Source: Dysidea avara (Eukaryota; Porifera; Demospongiae; Dictyoceratida; Dysideidae). Taken from it: a DNA stretch of 64,000 bases. The translations under genes were made by a program, and so were the position numbers. Shown piece by piece: positions 34,197-45,567 of this stretch (the stretch's first letter is position 1; each line of letters begins with the position of its first letter). The stretch covers positions 30,062,472 through 30,126,471 of the forward strand of contig NC_089276.1 in the NCBI RefSeq assembly GCF_963678975.1, in the 5' to 3' direction. The notes beneath the pieces are model-generated. The model made no database searches and was not told the DNA's origin. It saw nothing but the letters and a program-made list of their open reading frames with translations.

Positions 34197-37100
34197 TTTT
34201 GCAGCTGATCTCTCTACTGGGTGACTTGAAATGTAGCTGAACTATCTATAAGGTGACCTCTTCTAGCTGGGTGATTTGTTTCTAGATGAACTCTCTACAG
34301 GTGATTTGTTTGCAGCTAAACTCTCTACATGGTGGTTTCTTTGTAGCTGAACTCTCTACAAGGTGACTTCTTCTAGCTGAACTTTCTACAGGGTGATCTT
34401 TTTTGTAGCTGATCTCTCTACAGGGTGATTTGTTTGCAGCTGAACTGTCTACATGATGGTTTCTTTGTAGCTGAACTCTCTACAAGGTGACCTCTTCTAG
34501 CTGATCTCTCTACAGGGTGATTTGTTTCTAGCTGAACTCTCTACAGGTGATTTGTTTGCAGCTAAACTCTCTACATGGTGGTTTCTTTGTAGCTGAACTC
34601 TCTACATGATGGTTTCTTTGTAGCTGAACTCTCTACAAGGTAACTTCTTCTAGCTGAACCCTCTACAGGGCGATTTGTTGTAGTTGAATTCTCTACAGGG
34701 TGATTTATTTGAGGCTGAACTCTCTACATGGCAGTTTCTTTGTAACTGAACACTCTACAAGGTGACTTCTTCTAACTGATCTTTCTACAGGGTGAATTGT
34801 TTGTAGCTGAACTATCTACAAGGTAACTTCTTCTAGCTGATCTCTCTACAGGGTGATTTGTTTGTATAGATGAACTATCTACAAGGTAACTTCTTCTAGC
34901 TGATCTCTCTACAGGGTGATTTGTTTGCAGCTGAACTCTTTACATGATGGTTTCTTTGTAGCTGAACTCTCTACAAGGTGACTTCTTCTAGCTGAACTCT
35001 CTACAGGGTGATTTCTTTGTAGCTGAACTCTCTACAAGGTGACTTCTTCTAGCTGATCCCTCTACAGGGCGATTTGTTTGTAGCTGAACTCCCAACAAGT
35101 GATTTATTTGCAGCTGACCTCTTTATGTGGTGGTTTCTTTGTAGCTGAACTCACTACAAGATGACCTCTTCTAGCTGATCTCTCTCCAGGGTGATGTGTT
35201 TCTAGCTGAACTCTCTACTGGTGATTTGTTGAAGTTAAACTCTCTACGTAGTGGTTTCTTTGTAGCTGAACTCTTTACAAGGTGACTTCTTCTAGCTGAA
35301 CTCTCTACAAGGTGACCTCTTCTAGCTGATCCTTCTACAGGGCGATTTGTTTGTAGCTGAACTCCCAACAAGTGATTTCTTTGTAGCTGAACTCTCTACA
35401 AGGTGACCTCTTCTAGCTGATCCTTCTACAGGGCGATTTGTTTGTAGTTGAATTCTCTACATGGTGATTTGTTTGAGGCTGAACTCTCTACATGGCGGTT
35501 TTTTTGTAGCTGAACTCTCTACAAGGTGACCTCTTCTAGCTGAACTCTCTACAGGGTGATTTGTTTCTAGCTGAACTCTCTACAGGTTATTTGTTTGCAG
35601 CTAATCTCTCTACATGGTGGTTTCTTTGTCTCTCAGACTCTACATGATGGTTTCTTTGTAGCTGAACTCTCTACAAGGTGATTTGTTTGCAGCTGAACTC
35701 TCTACATGATGGTTTCTTTGTAGCTGGAATCTCTACAAGGTAACCTCTTCTAGCTGAACTCTCTACAAGGTGATTTCTTTGTAGCTGAACTGTCTACATG
35801 ATGGTTTCTTTGTAGCTGAACTCTCTACAAGGTGACCTCTTCTAGCTGATCCTTCTACAGGGCGATTTGTTTGTAGCTGAACTCCCAACAAGTGATTTCT
35901 TTGTAGCTGAACTCTCTACAAGGTGACCTCTTCTAGCTGATCCTTCTACAGGGCGATTTGTTTGTAGTTGAATTCTCTACACTGTGATTTGTTTGAGGCT
36001 GAACTCTCCACATGATGGTTTCTTTGTAGCTGAACTCTCTACAAGGTGATTTGTTTGCAGCTGAACTCTCTACATGATGGTTTCTTTGTAGTTGGACTCT
36101 CTACAAGGTACCCTCTTCTAGCTAATCTCTCTACAGGGTGATCTTTTTGTAGCTGAACGCTCTACAGGGTGATTTGTTTGCAGCTGAACTCTCTACATGA
36201 TGGTTTCTTTGTAGCTGGACTCTCTACAAGGTAACCTCTTCTAGCTGAACTCTCTACAAGGTGATTTCTTTGTAGCTGAACTCTCTACATGATGGTTTCT
36301 TTGTAGCTGAACTCTCTACAAGGTGACCTCTTCTAGCTGATCCTTCTACAGGGCGATTTGTTTGTAGTTGAATTCTCTACACGGTGATTTGTTTGAGGCT
36401 GAACTCTCCACATGATGGTTTCTTTGTAGCTGAACTCTCTACAAGGTGATTTGTTTGCAGCTGAACTCTCTACATGATGGTTTCTTTGTAGCTGGACTCT
36501 CTACAAGGTAACCTCTTCTAGCTGATCTCTCTACAGAGTGATTTTTTTGTATCTGAACGCTCTACAGGGTGATTTGTTTGCAGCTGAACTCTCTACATGA
36601 TGGTTTCTTTGTAGCTGAACTCTCTACAAGGTGCCCTCTTCTAGCTGATCTCTCTACAGGGTGACCTTTTTATAGCTGAACGCTCTACAGGGTGATTTGT
36701 TTGCAACTGAACTCTCTACATGATGGTTTCTTTGTAGCTGAACTCTCTACAAGGTGACCTCTTCTAGCTGATCTCTCAACAGGGTGGTCTTTTTGTAGCT
36801 GAACTCTCTACAGGGTGATTTGTTTGCAGCTGAACTCTCTACATGATGGTTTCTTTGTAGCTGAACTCTCTACAAGGTGACTTGTTTCTAGCTGATCCCT
36901 CTACAAGGTGACTTCCTCGAGCTGATCTCTCTACAGGTTGATTTGTTTGTCTCTACAGGGTGATTTGTTTGCAGCTGAACCCTCTACAGGGTGATTTGTT
37001 TGTAGCTGAACTCTCTACAGGATGGTTTCCTTGTTACTGAACTTTCTACAAGGCAACTTTTTTCTAGCTGATCTCTCTATACGGTGACTTGTATCTAGCT

Positions 37101-37990
37101 GAACTATCTACAGGATGATCTGTTCATATATAGTTGAACTCTCTACAGGTTAATTTGTTTGTAGCTGAAATCTCTTGTTTCAAACTGATCTCACTGTAGC
37201 ATAACTTTTTTGTAGCTGAACTCTCTACAGAGTGATTTTTTTGTAGCTGAACTGTATATAGGGTGATTTGTTTTTACCTGAACTTTCTACAGGGTGATTT
37301 GTTTATAGCTGAATGCTCTGCAGGGTGATTTGTTTGTAGTTGATCTCTCTACAGGGTTTCTTTGCAGCTGAGTTCTCTACTAGGTGACTTCTTCTAGCTG
37401 AACTCTCTCTTGTTTCTAGCTGATCTCCCTACAGAGTAACTTGTTTGTATAGCTGAACTCTTTACAGAGTAGTATTTTGGTTGCTGAACTCTCTACACGG
37501 TGACTTGTTTGTAGCAAAATTCTTTACAGAGTGACTTGTTGGTAGCTGAATTCTCTACAGAGTGACTTACTTGCAGCTGAATTCTCTACAGAGTGACTTA
37601 CTTGTAGCTGAGCACTGTGTAAACTATAAAGTGACTTGTCTGTAGCTGAACTTTCTTAGGTTTACTTGTTTGCAGGTGATCTCTATAGGGTAACTTGTTT
37701 TTATAGATGAACTCTTTACAGGGTAGTTTCTTTGTAGCTGAACTCTCTCCACAGTGACTTGTTTGTAGCTGAATTCTCCAGAGAGTGTAGCCGAACTCTC
37801 TACAGGGTGCATGACTTGTTTATAGCTGAACTCACTTCAGTGTGACTTGTAATGTTCTGGATCACTACAGCGATATATTTGTAGCTGAACTCTCTATAGG
37901 GTGACTTGATTCTTGCTGAACTGTCTATAAGATTAACTGTTTGCAGCTGAACTCCCTACAGAATAACCCGTAATGTAATAGAATTCTATA
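34197..37990 (+). repeat. Composite repeat copy 3: 31-bp minisatellite (about 122 units)
   Basis: Same unit as the array at 18.6 kb but with its own set of dominant variants (CATGATGGTTTCTTTGT, CAAGGTGACCTCTTCT), so the arrays have homogenised separately. Order of variants repeats, for example around 35840-36000 and 36290-36420. Frames on either strand here are repeat artefacts. Confidence 0.95.
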
Positions 37991-38019
37991 ATGGAGTAAA
38001 TAAATTAGCTGAATGCTCT

Positions 38020-38801
38020 ATTAGGGTGACTGTTCTATTAGAGTATCTCGATCTCGCATTTGCTACACAGAGTTGGCTTTCGAATCATAACTCAGTGGTT
38101 TGTATTCCAATTCTTCTATACTACTGCAAGGACTTTCAATGAAGATTGTTCCAGCAATACACCGATTTTCAGCTCATTGCTCTAAGCGGTTTGCCTAGTA
38201 GGCGTGAAAACTAATACTTTTTTATTCCTAAAAATCGATCGCGTAATTGTGACACAGGTTGGGTTTTGTGTCATATCTCCATGGTCTTTATCTCGATTCC
38301 TTTCAAACCACCAAAAGGCACTCCTACGATGGTTACTCCATCTACATAGCAATTTTCAACTTATTCCATGAAGCGGTTTACCCTGTAGGCGTGACAACAA
38401 ATCGATCTTGTTTTATGCGAATAATCGGTAATAACTCCTGAATCATTCATCGGATTTGCACCAAATTTGATGCTAGGATTCGCCTTTGGACTCCCCTTCT
38501 GTGTGCCAAATTTCAAGGCGATCGGAGTACGAGTTTGCGTTTTATAGCAATTTTTGCAAGTGTGCGAAAAGACGAAGAAGAAAAAAAAAACGAAGAAAAA
38601 CAAACTAAACTTTGGCTACTCGTATCTCGGAAATGGCTTGAGTGATTTCCATCAAATTTGGAATGTAGACTTCCCTAGCTGGCGGAAAACTCTGCAGCAA
38701 ATTTGGTTCCAATCGGATAAGGTATCACCGAGATACAAATGTGTGAAAATGACGTTTTCTTTCTTCCTGTCAATATACTCACGGTGTGGCGCGCCGGATT
38801 C
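38020..38801 (+). repeat. Composite repeat copy 3: 3' module, 5' portion
   Basis: Matches 21735-22520 closely, up to GGCGCGCCGGATTC, where a retroelement has inserted. The last 34 bases of the module lie beyond the insertion at 40141-40174 (TTGGGCCGCACGACACATTA, hairpin, TTGAT). Confidence 0.85.
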
Positions 38802-40140
38802 TTTTTTTTTTTTTTTAATTTTTTTTTACCCGGGCTTGATGGACTGCCCTTGCCTACCACCCCCAGCACATAAATGGCCTGTGCTGGACAAACCGGGACT
38901 TTCTTAGTCCACGGCAAACTGAGACTCTGCCCGAATCAGCTCCACAATTGGGGGAGTCTTAACATAGTGACCGATGGATGAGCGGGCTCCGCGGATGCAT
39001 TGTATGGAGGACCGCAAGAGAGAAAAAGATAGACAGCACCTTAACCACCCCATGACAACAGAGTAATCATCGCCCCACTTGTTTGAAAGTTGATGAGCCA
39101 AGCGTTGATAAAAAACAGAAGCCTCATGAGCCAGACCACCAGAGGCAGACATTACCAGGGGGGTAAAAGAGGCATGCTCCTCCTCACGAATTCTCTGAGC
39201 ATACGCACGTTTCTTAATGTTCTCGTGCCTCCGATAACAGGAGGCCAGTGATGAGGACGCATTAGAAGCAGCCAGAGGGTTGAACACCCGCACATCCACA
39301 AAACATCTTTCACTTCTTCCACCCCAAAAACCATTCATGGCGATGTCAAGACGGGCACCATCTTTGATATTGGCAGAAGCAGGGTAGTCCTGCTGTGAAA
39401 CCGGCTGGAGTTCTGGTTCAACAGCTACCTGAGAGCATACTTCAGTCAACAGGGTAGCAGTTAGATCTCTGATCTCATTGTGTCGGATAGAAGGTAAGCC
39501 ACCCTTGGGACAGGATAAAGCATGCTCCACTGAAAAGGAAGTCCCACATGCACAGTGAGCAGGAGTCCGCTGAGGAGACCACCCATAACGTAGTGCCACG
39601 GCATCGTGAAACGCGGACTTATGCAGTGCAAAGCCATGTTCCTGTAGGGGCCGGGTGGTAAGCCAGTTGGAGGCCCCTTTGGCTGAGGCTAGATCTAAAG
39701 CGCGTTGAGAGGAGGGATCTAAGTGGGTACGCAAACTGGAAGATCTATCCGAATAGTTGGAAGATTTGGAATTGCGGATTGCGGACTTGCGAGATAGCTG
39801 TTCTGTTTTAACAATAGCCGAATTGATACCCCGGTCCAGAATGAATTGTGAAAGAGGCTCAGCAATGTGATACGAGGCTGAATACTCCTCAGCTGCAATA
39901 AGAGTTGGGTTTATGATACCCAAACCACCATATCGAGGTGGAAGGGCAAATAATTTACGGATTGTGTCATTTGGTGGAGAGCAACCCATCAAAGTAGGGA
40001 TAAGTACCAGCCGGATGTTGTCCTCAAGGGGTTGTAAAGCCTCTGATATGTTTGGAGTAGTGCGACAAAGGTAGAGCCAATGGCTTGACAAGCCATGAGT
40101 GAGAGCGGAATAAGCAGCATGCGGCTGAACTTGTGCGAAC
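38802..40140 (-). mobile_element. 5'-truncated non-LTR retroelement with oligo(A) tail
   Basis: Plus-strand T-runs at 38802-38827 are the 3' poly(A) of a minus-strand element. Uninserted sequence at 22510-22530 shows the target was CGGCTTC|TTGGGCC; no clear target duplication is present. The element contains only the C-terminal part of its polyprotein. Confidence 0.85.
38904..40140 (-). CDS. Retroelement polyprotein C-terminus (post-RT, zinc motif, endonuclease-like)
   Basis: An open frame of about 412 codons with no stop, entering from the truncated 5' end. It begins in the region after the RT thumb (PHAAYSALTHGLSSHWLYLC), then a zinc-knuckle-like CACGTSFSVEHALSCPKGG. Next comes GARLDIAMNGFWGGRSERCF followed by VDVRVFNP, an Asp...Asp-Val pattern consistent with a PD-(D/E)XK restriction-like endonuclease as in R2/Dong-type LINEs. 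The terminal region is alpha-helical. The first Met at 40151 lies in flanking DNA and is not the real start. Clade assignment is uncertain. Two fragments of a relative lie at 49929-50427 and 59818-60080. Confidence 0.75.
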
Positions 40141-40174
40141 TTGGGCCGCACGACACATTATCGTGTGTCTTGAT
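40141..40174 (+). repeat. Composite repeat copy 3: terminal hairpin, displaced by the retroelement
   Basis: TTGGGCCGCACGACACATTA followed by TCGTGTGTCTTGAT is the last 34 bases of the 3' module, continuing exactly where position 38801 stops. Confidence 0.85.
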
Positions 40175-40397
40175 ATACAACTTCTTATGGTGACCACAAC
40201 TAAATATAGCTAAGGTGTACTTTATGACCTCATTATAATAACACCATCGCCTCATTATAGTGACCAGGTCAAGTAGGTTCCAAAAAAGCTATGTTGTACC
40301 ATAGTAGCTATGGTGCACCATACATCGCTCCTACGTGCTTTCCATTGTGGCTAGTACAACATATTCCAAATTAAATAAGAAAACATAATTTTGGGGT

Positions 40398-40710
40398 ACA
40401 GTGCACGAAGGAATTTTACACTTGTGTAGGAACATGCATGGTTTCTACATGTGTAGAGCTTTATTGAGAATTTTTGCAGAATTTTGTAGGAAATATTTCC
40501 ACACTGTTGAATTTTGTAAGAAAGATTCCTACACATTGATCAAAGTGTAAGACTTCTTCTTGTAGCGTAGGAACCATTGCTACAAATGTAGGAATTGTTC
40601 CTACAATGTCCTACACATTGTGTCATGTGTAGGAATTTTTCTTACAAAATTCAACAGTGTGGGAATATTTCCTACAAAATTTCTTAATAATATAGCCTTA
40701 AAAGTGTAGG
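40398..40710. mobile_element. Fold-back element, left part (interrupted by DIRS)
   Basis: Contains multiple inverted segments (TTTTGTAGGAAATATTTCC near 40475 and GGAATATTTCCTACAAAATT near 40663; GTGTAGGAATTTTTCTTAC near 40627 and GTAAGAAAGATTCCTACAC near 40517). Its outer left arm (CACTTGTGTAGGAACATGCA) is matched inverted by 45584-45618 on the far side of the DIRS element. Confidence 0.65.
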
Positions 40711-40772
40711 AATTCACAGATTCCCCGAGGACAAGGTCCGTAAGGGGAGGATGGATTGTATGAGGAGGTGAA

Positions 40773-40881
40773 GGATACAAGGTACAGTGTTAACTAGTGG
40801 TATTGCCCTCAATTCCTGTTACTCACAGCACTTCAAAGCTAAATCTATAAATAGAATCTCCCACTTCCGGTGGCGCTCTTT
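40773..40881. repeat. DIRS left inverted terminal repeat
   Basis: 109 bp from GGATACAAGGTACAGTGTTA to GGTGGCGCTCTTT; complement at 45459-45567 with no mismatch noticed. Confidence 0.9.
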
Positions 40882-41182
40882 GATGTAGTGAACAAATAGC
40901 ACTGTTGACTATATACATATTTACACAGGTTAGCAAGACTCAGCTTGCTGCTGTATTTATGATAACTAAATGTCATATACCACACATGAGCATACACATG
41001 TATATAATCACATGATCAGAACCTAAATGTTATATAGCTAGTTATCAGTACTACCTACATAAATCACATTAACAATGTTGTTGACAGCTAATCGTGCTTT
41101 CCTTTACTGGTAATTTGCCTCTTCTTCCTCATGACTAGAGGGGAGGGTAACATGATAAATACATGTATTTGGGTGGGAACCC

Positions 41183-41306
41183 ACTGTACCTTGTATCCTT
41201 CACCTCCTCATACAATCCATCCTCCCCTTACGGACCTTGTCCTCGGGGAATCTGTGAATTGTATTTCGGAGGTTCCGGATACAAGGTACAGTGTTAACTA
41301 GTGGTA
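41183..41306. repeat. DIRS internal complementary region
   Basis: First half (to CTGTGAATT) is the complement of the left outer end at 40711-40785. Second half (GTATTTCGGAGGTTCCGGAT onward) is the complement of the right outer end at 45555-45583. The region thus reads across a circle junction, the hallmark of DIRS replication. The recombinase stop codon lies within it. Confidence 0.85.
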
Positions 41307-42338
41307 CGTTCAAAGCACACAATATATACCTGTAATTCTGCCCTGACTGAAAGACAGCTCTTGTAAATGCTGATGGTTCACTTGGCTTATGATAGAATCT
41401 TTCAAAAGTGCTTCTGGTAGACCAGTTGGCTACTTTCAGAATATCAGAGACAAGCACTCCCTTTCTTCTTGCCTGAGAAGTACTGGCGCTTCTTGTTGAG
41501 TGGGCCGTGTATCTTTCAGTATCTACTCCTGCTGTCTTAAGGGTATCCTTAATCCAGTGCCCCAGAGTAGCAGGGCGCGCCCTTCGAAAAGGTCTCTTGG
41601 AAGTAATAAAGACTGGCTTTGGAGCCATAGTAGTGACATGAGAGGTAGTCCTTTCAATATACTGACGAAGGTTAACAACTGGACAAATGTCTGGATCATT
41701 AGGCAAGGCTGAGTAAACTACTGACCTGGGCGGTCCTGATGACCTTGTCTTAGTAAGCTGTACTACTGTGAACTGCACACTAGTAGTAGTCCATCTCATA
41801 TAGTCCCTGTCTAGCGCTGCCAAGTCAGAACAGCGATCAGCATTACTCAAGGCCATTAACGTTGCAACCTTCTTGGCTAATTGGAGAATGGTGTATTCAG
41901 TGGAGGGACCTCTCAGGGATTCTACTACTGGTGTTACATCCCAAGAATTGGAATAGCGAGGAGTAGGTGGCCTAGCATTGTACATTCCTTTTAATAGTCT
42001 AACCACTACTGGATGAGTTCCCACTTGGCAATTGTCTACCCTGGCATGTGTCATTGATATGGCAGAACGGAGAGTGTTTAATGTGCGATACTGGAGTCCT
42101 AAGACAAAATTATCTGTGAGGAACTCTAAGATGTCCGCTAAAGGGGCTGAAAGTGGATTGATCTGCCTTGTAACACACCAGCCACACCACTTTTTCCAGG
42201 CTGAGCTATATGATGTGTGAGTGTTGACTCTCCAAGATTGGAGGAGCATATCGGTAACCCTTTCTGAAAATCCCTGCATGGCAAATCCCTGCCTGAGACA
42301 AGCCACGCGGCTAAGGGCATTCGACTCTCCATCACCAG
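41200..42338 (-). CDS. DIRS tyrosine recombinase
   Basis: The recombinase occupies the last ~380 codons of a frame that stays open upstream to 44352 only because it shadows the RT frame. It has a helical SAM-like DNA-binding region (LLQSWRVNTHTSYSSAWKKW), then catalytic Arg in LSNADRCSDLAALD, box II HSTRSAS (H-x-x-R), and the nucleophile Tyr in RSTFERFYHK. It cuts and rejoins DNA to insert the circular cDNA. It overlaps the RT ORF by about 200 bases in another frame, an arrangement known from DIRS-1. The exact start is not determined. Confidence 0.85.
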
Positions 42339-44210
42339 AGGGTGAGGTAGCTGGTCTGGACTCATGAGGAGATCCTGAGTCATTGGAAGGAGTATTGGGT
42401 TGCTCACTAACATACTCAACAACTGGGGATACCAGACTTGAGCTGGCCATGCCGGTGCTACAAGACATGCACATGTCACTGCCTCTAACTGAATTTTGCT
42501 CAGAGCTCTCCCAATCAAATTGAATGGTGGGAAAAGATATGGCTGTTCTGGAGCCCATGGCACTGAGAAGGCGTCCACTGCTATGGCTGCTGGGTCCGGC
42601 TTCCAGCTGTAATACCGTGGTAACTGAGCGTTGGTCCTGCTGGCAAATAGGTCTACACTGAATGGACCCAACTGACTGTTCAGTGACTGAAAAACAGATG
42701 GCAAAAGTTGCCAATCGCTGCTGTCCATGTGGTGGCGAGATTCCCAGTCTGCACTGACATTGTCCACCCCAGGTAAGTACTCTGCATGTGGAGTGATGTT
42801 GCGGGCCTGGCACCATTCCCAGATCTCTAAGGCTAGGCAACATAGTGGGGATAGAGTTGGACCTCCCATCTTGTTTATCTGAGCTATTGCTGTCCGATTG
42901 TCCATCCGTATCAGCACACCCACATTGTTCAGATCTTTGGTGAAAGACTGTAGTGCCAGGAATGCTGCTGTTAGCTCTAGATAATTGATATGTGATGCTG
43001 CTTCCCCTGCAGTCCACTTGCCCCCGGTGCTCACTCCCTGGCATATGGCTCCCCAACCTGATTTGGACGCATCTGATTCTATCACTACAGAGGCTTCTGT
43101 CTTCACAATACTGTTGGAGCAATGAGTGGGCAACTGAGTTGCCCACCACTGGAGATCTCTCTGTGCTTCCTGTGACAAGTGGACAGTGGTGTGGTAGGAA
43201 GCCTTGTGGCACCGCAGAGTCTGGACCTTTAGATCCTGGAGACTGCGGAAGTGGAGCGGGGCTAGTGGTATTGCTGGCTTCGTGGCTACCAGAGTTCCAA
43301 TCAGGTGTGCCAATGTCTTGATCTGTACAGTCTCCAATGTCAGAATCTGGGATGCCTCCTTTTGGATTGATTCCACCTTGTGGGGAGGAAGAGTCACTGT
43401 CATCTGAGCTGAATCTATTACAAAACCAAGGAACTCGATACTCTGGGTTGGCTCGGTTATACTCTTGGGCAGGTTGATCAGGAACCCCAGAGCTGTGAAC
43501 AGCCAAAACACTGTTGAGAGGTCTTCTAATAGCTGTGGCTTGCCTGGGGATGCTATTAGTAGATCGTCTAAATAAATGATTAGATAGATTCCCAGCTGAC
43601 GTAAGAACTGAACAAGGGGCTTTGTTACCTTCGAAAATACAAAGGGAGCGGTGCAAAGCCCGAATGGTAGGGACTGAAATTGTATCCACTCTCCAGCTAG
43701 TACCTGGAAGGATAGCAGGGGGTGGTGCACTGCTGCCACTGGAATCGTTAGGTAGGCATCTTTGAGGTCGATCTTTGCCATAAACCAATCCTGTTTCAGG
43801 ATGACAGGTAGCATGTACAGCCCCTCCATCTTGAAATGCGGAGGTTCCAGGTACGTGTTCAAGAACCGCAAATCTATGATTGGCCTCCAGCCTCCGCCGC
43901 TTTTCGGGACTATGAACATGGGACTGGAGACATGTACCTGAGATGGCTGCACTCGCACTGCGGCCCCTTTTTCTATTAATTTCTGGACCTCTGTTTGTAA
44001 GGCTGAGGGTTTGCTGTCGTCCAGTCTGCTGCTTGATAGCCAACGGTGGGGCCAGCTGACCAGAGGGAGGTGATAACCCTGGATGGTGGAGAGGATCCAT
44101 TGATCTTGTGTCAACTTGGCCCAGTTTGCCATGAAGAGAGAAGTTCTGCTTCCCACTGGCTTTGTCGTATGTTTTGTGACAAGGCTGAAGTCTAACCGTA
44201 GGTCTAACAA
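42138..44210 (-). CDS. DIRS reverse transcriptase / RNase H / methyltransferase-like ORF
   Basis: 690 codons. The RT core shows RPIIDLRFLN, the KIDLKDAYLTIP motif with catalytic Asp, LPFGLCTAPFVFSKV, and YLDDLLIAS, the catalytic Asp pair. RNase H follows (IESDASKSGWGA, LELTAAFLAL, RMDNRTAI, DNVSADWESR). The C-terminal VDLFASRTNAQLPRYYSWKP and AFSVPW...LFPPFNLIGRALSKI correspond to the methyltransferase-like domain present in many DIRS elements. All expected catalytic residues are visible and no frame damage is seen. It starts 27 bases after the gag-like ORF. Confidence 0.9.
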   Translation of the reverse strand: MLDLRLDFSLVTKHTTKPVGSRTSLFMANWAKLTQDQWILSTIQGYHLPLVSWPHRWLSSSRLDDSKPSALQTEVQKLIEKGAAVRVQPSQVHVSSPMFIVPKSGGGWRPIIDLRFLNTYLEPPHFKMEGLYMLPVILKQDWFMAKIDLKDAYLTIPVAAVHHPLLSFQVLAGEWIQFQSLPFGLCTAPFVFSKVTKPLVQFLRQLGIYLIIYLDDLLIASPGKPQLLEDLSTVFWLFTALGFLINLPKSITEPTQSIEFLGFVIDSAQMTVTLPPHKVESIQKEASQILTLETVQIKTLAHLIGTLVATKPAIPLAPLHFRSLQDLKVQTLRCHKASYHTTVHLSQEAQRDLQWWATQLPTHCSNSIVKTEASVVIESDASKSGWGAICQGVSTGGKWTAGEAASHINYLELTAAFLALQSFTKDLNNVGVLIRMDNRTAIAQINKMGGPTLSPLCCLALEIWEWCQARNITPHAEYLPGVDNVSADWESRHHMDSSDWQLLPSVFQSLNSQLGPFSVDLFASRTNAQLPRYYSWKPDPAAIAVDAFSVPWAPEQPYLFPPFNLIGRALSKIQLEAVTCACLVAPAWPAQVWYPQLLSMLVSNPILLPMTQDLLMSPDQLPHPLVMESRMPLAAWLVSGRDLPCRDFQKGLPICSSNLGESTLTHHIAQPGKSGVAGVLQGRSIHFQPL

Positions 44211-44236
44211 GGAAGGGTGAGGTGTGGGCAGACTGA

Positions 44237-45400
44237 CTAGGGTTTTCCCGACTTGGCCGAATTGTTGAATGTGGGCGGGGCTTGGGAGCGGTGATAGGTG
44301 CCCGATCCTCTCCTGTGCTGGAATTTGGACGATTGGCCCTGCCGGTGCCCAACTCCTCCGGCAGGGCTCTTTCGAAAAAACTGCTTACTGCGTCCTAGGG
44401 TAGAACGACGGAAGTCGCGAGGTCTCTCGCCATACGGGTGGTAGCGCTTCGACAGCGAGGCTACTTGAGCAAGGGTCGTGTCGGACTCTACCTTGCCTTT
44501 TAACTGTGCACAGAAGCCTTCACCGAAAAGGAACCCTCCACTATTCGGTCGTGGTTCAGAAGCATACTTTTCTAGCGAGCCGTCAACACAACGCAGAATG
44601 TTGCTGCGTCTCGATTGGGATATCAGCTCATTGGCGTTACCCAATAATACCAAAGTTCGCTGCACGATATCCAGAACATCATGCACATTCACAACCCCTT
44701 CTTCATTGGTGTGTAACTCACTGTCAATGATATCAGCCCATAGACACGTGAGCGGGCCTGTGGCAGACAGCAGTGCCGATTGTATCGTGCCCAGCTCTGC
44801 ATCACGTGACTTCGGATAATTTTGTTTAAGATGATCGAGCATAAAACGGTCTACTTTAGGCACCTTCATTACAGGTGTATGTGGGACCGGGTGTGTTTTA
44901 TGCATGGGGTTTCGTACCTCCTTTGTGAGAGACACCCTAAAATGTTTCTCCAAATAATCCGTAATTATTTGATGTGCATCAAATGTGTACTCACTCTCTG
45001 AGGTGACTGAGCTGGGGTCGAAGAGGACGGGATTGAATGTTGGAGGGTGGGAGCTACTACTCCCAGAATTGTCACTCCGGCTCCCAGGAGGATTGGACGT
45101 TGACAGGGGCTCATCGGCGCCCTGCTCGCCAATCCCTCTCGACTGGCGCGCATCGGCGACCAGCGAGGCATCTCTTCCCGTCTGGTGCACATCGGCTACC
45201 AGCGAGGTATCTTCAGGTCTGTCCCTGTCATCTGGCTGGGGCACGTTGCTAGCAGAGGTGTCACTTCCAGCTTCTATGGTCCGACCAGGATCCTCGGTTG
45301 TCTCTTCAAGGGTCGGTTGTAACGCCTCTAGGAGAGACCTGCGAAGCGTATCATCAGAGGAAATCTTCTGGAACAAGGCTCGAAGGGATGAATCATCCAT
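44237..45400 (-). CDS. DIRS gag-like ORF
   Basis: 387 codons from MDDSSLRALFQKISSDDTLR to a basic, Gly/Arg/Ser-rich tail (GGVGHRQGQSSKFQHRRGSG). The N-terminal half is acidic with Ser/Asp-rich low-complexity sequence. The central part (HLKQNYPKSRDAELGTIQSA...) is helical and resembles the DIRS ORF1 protein. It is predicted to bind and package element RNA. No zinc knuckle was seen. Upstream it abuts the right terminal repeat region. Confidence 0.75.
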   Translation of the reverse strand: MDDSSLRALFQKISSDDTLRRSLLEALQPTLEETTEDPGRTIEAGSDTSASNVPQPDDRDRPEDTSLVADVHQTGRDASLVADARQSRGIGEQGADEPLSTSNPPGSRSDNSGSSSSHPPTFNPVLFDPSSVTSESEYTFDAHQIITDYLEKHFRVSLTKEVRNPMHKTHPVPHTPVMKVPKVDRFMLDHLKQNYPKSRDAELGTIQSALLSATGPLTCLWADIIDSELHTNEEGVVNVHDVLDIVQRTLVLLGNANELISQSRRSNILRCVDGSLEKYASEPRPNSGGFLFGEGFCAQLKGKVESDTTLAQVASLSKRYHPYGERPRDFRRSTLGRSKQFFRKSPAGGVGHRQGQSSKFQHRRGSGTYHRSQAPPTFNNSAKSGKP

Positions 45401-45458
45401 CAGAAGTCAATCGGCAAGAAGACGAAAAATAACAACACGTGCTAATGTGAGCGACAGA

Positions 45459-45567
45459 AAAGAGCGCCACCGGAAGTGGGAGATTCTATTTATAGATTTA
45501 GCTTTGAAGTGCTGTGAGTAACAGGAATTGAGGGCAATACCACTAGTTAACACTGTACCTTGTATCC
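45459..45567. repeat. DIRS right inverted terminal repeat
   Basis: Exact complement of 40773-40881 by eye. It also contains the presumed promoter of the minus-strand transcript (TCTATTTATAGATTT). Outer end to 45583 carries the right-specific sequence repeated in the internal complementary region. Confidence 0.9.

Noticed and set aside
42339..44352. The recombinase frame stays open for 1050 codons, suggesting one giant protein
   Set aside because: The upstream 670 codons overlap the RT/RNase H ORF in another frame and have Pro/Ser-rich, shadow-like composition without domains.
42992..45521. Plus-strand frames of 67-178 codons opposite the DIRS ORFs
   Set aside because: Antisense shadows of GC-richer coding sequence; no recognisable protein.
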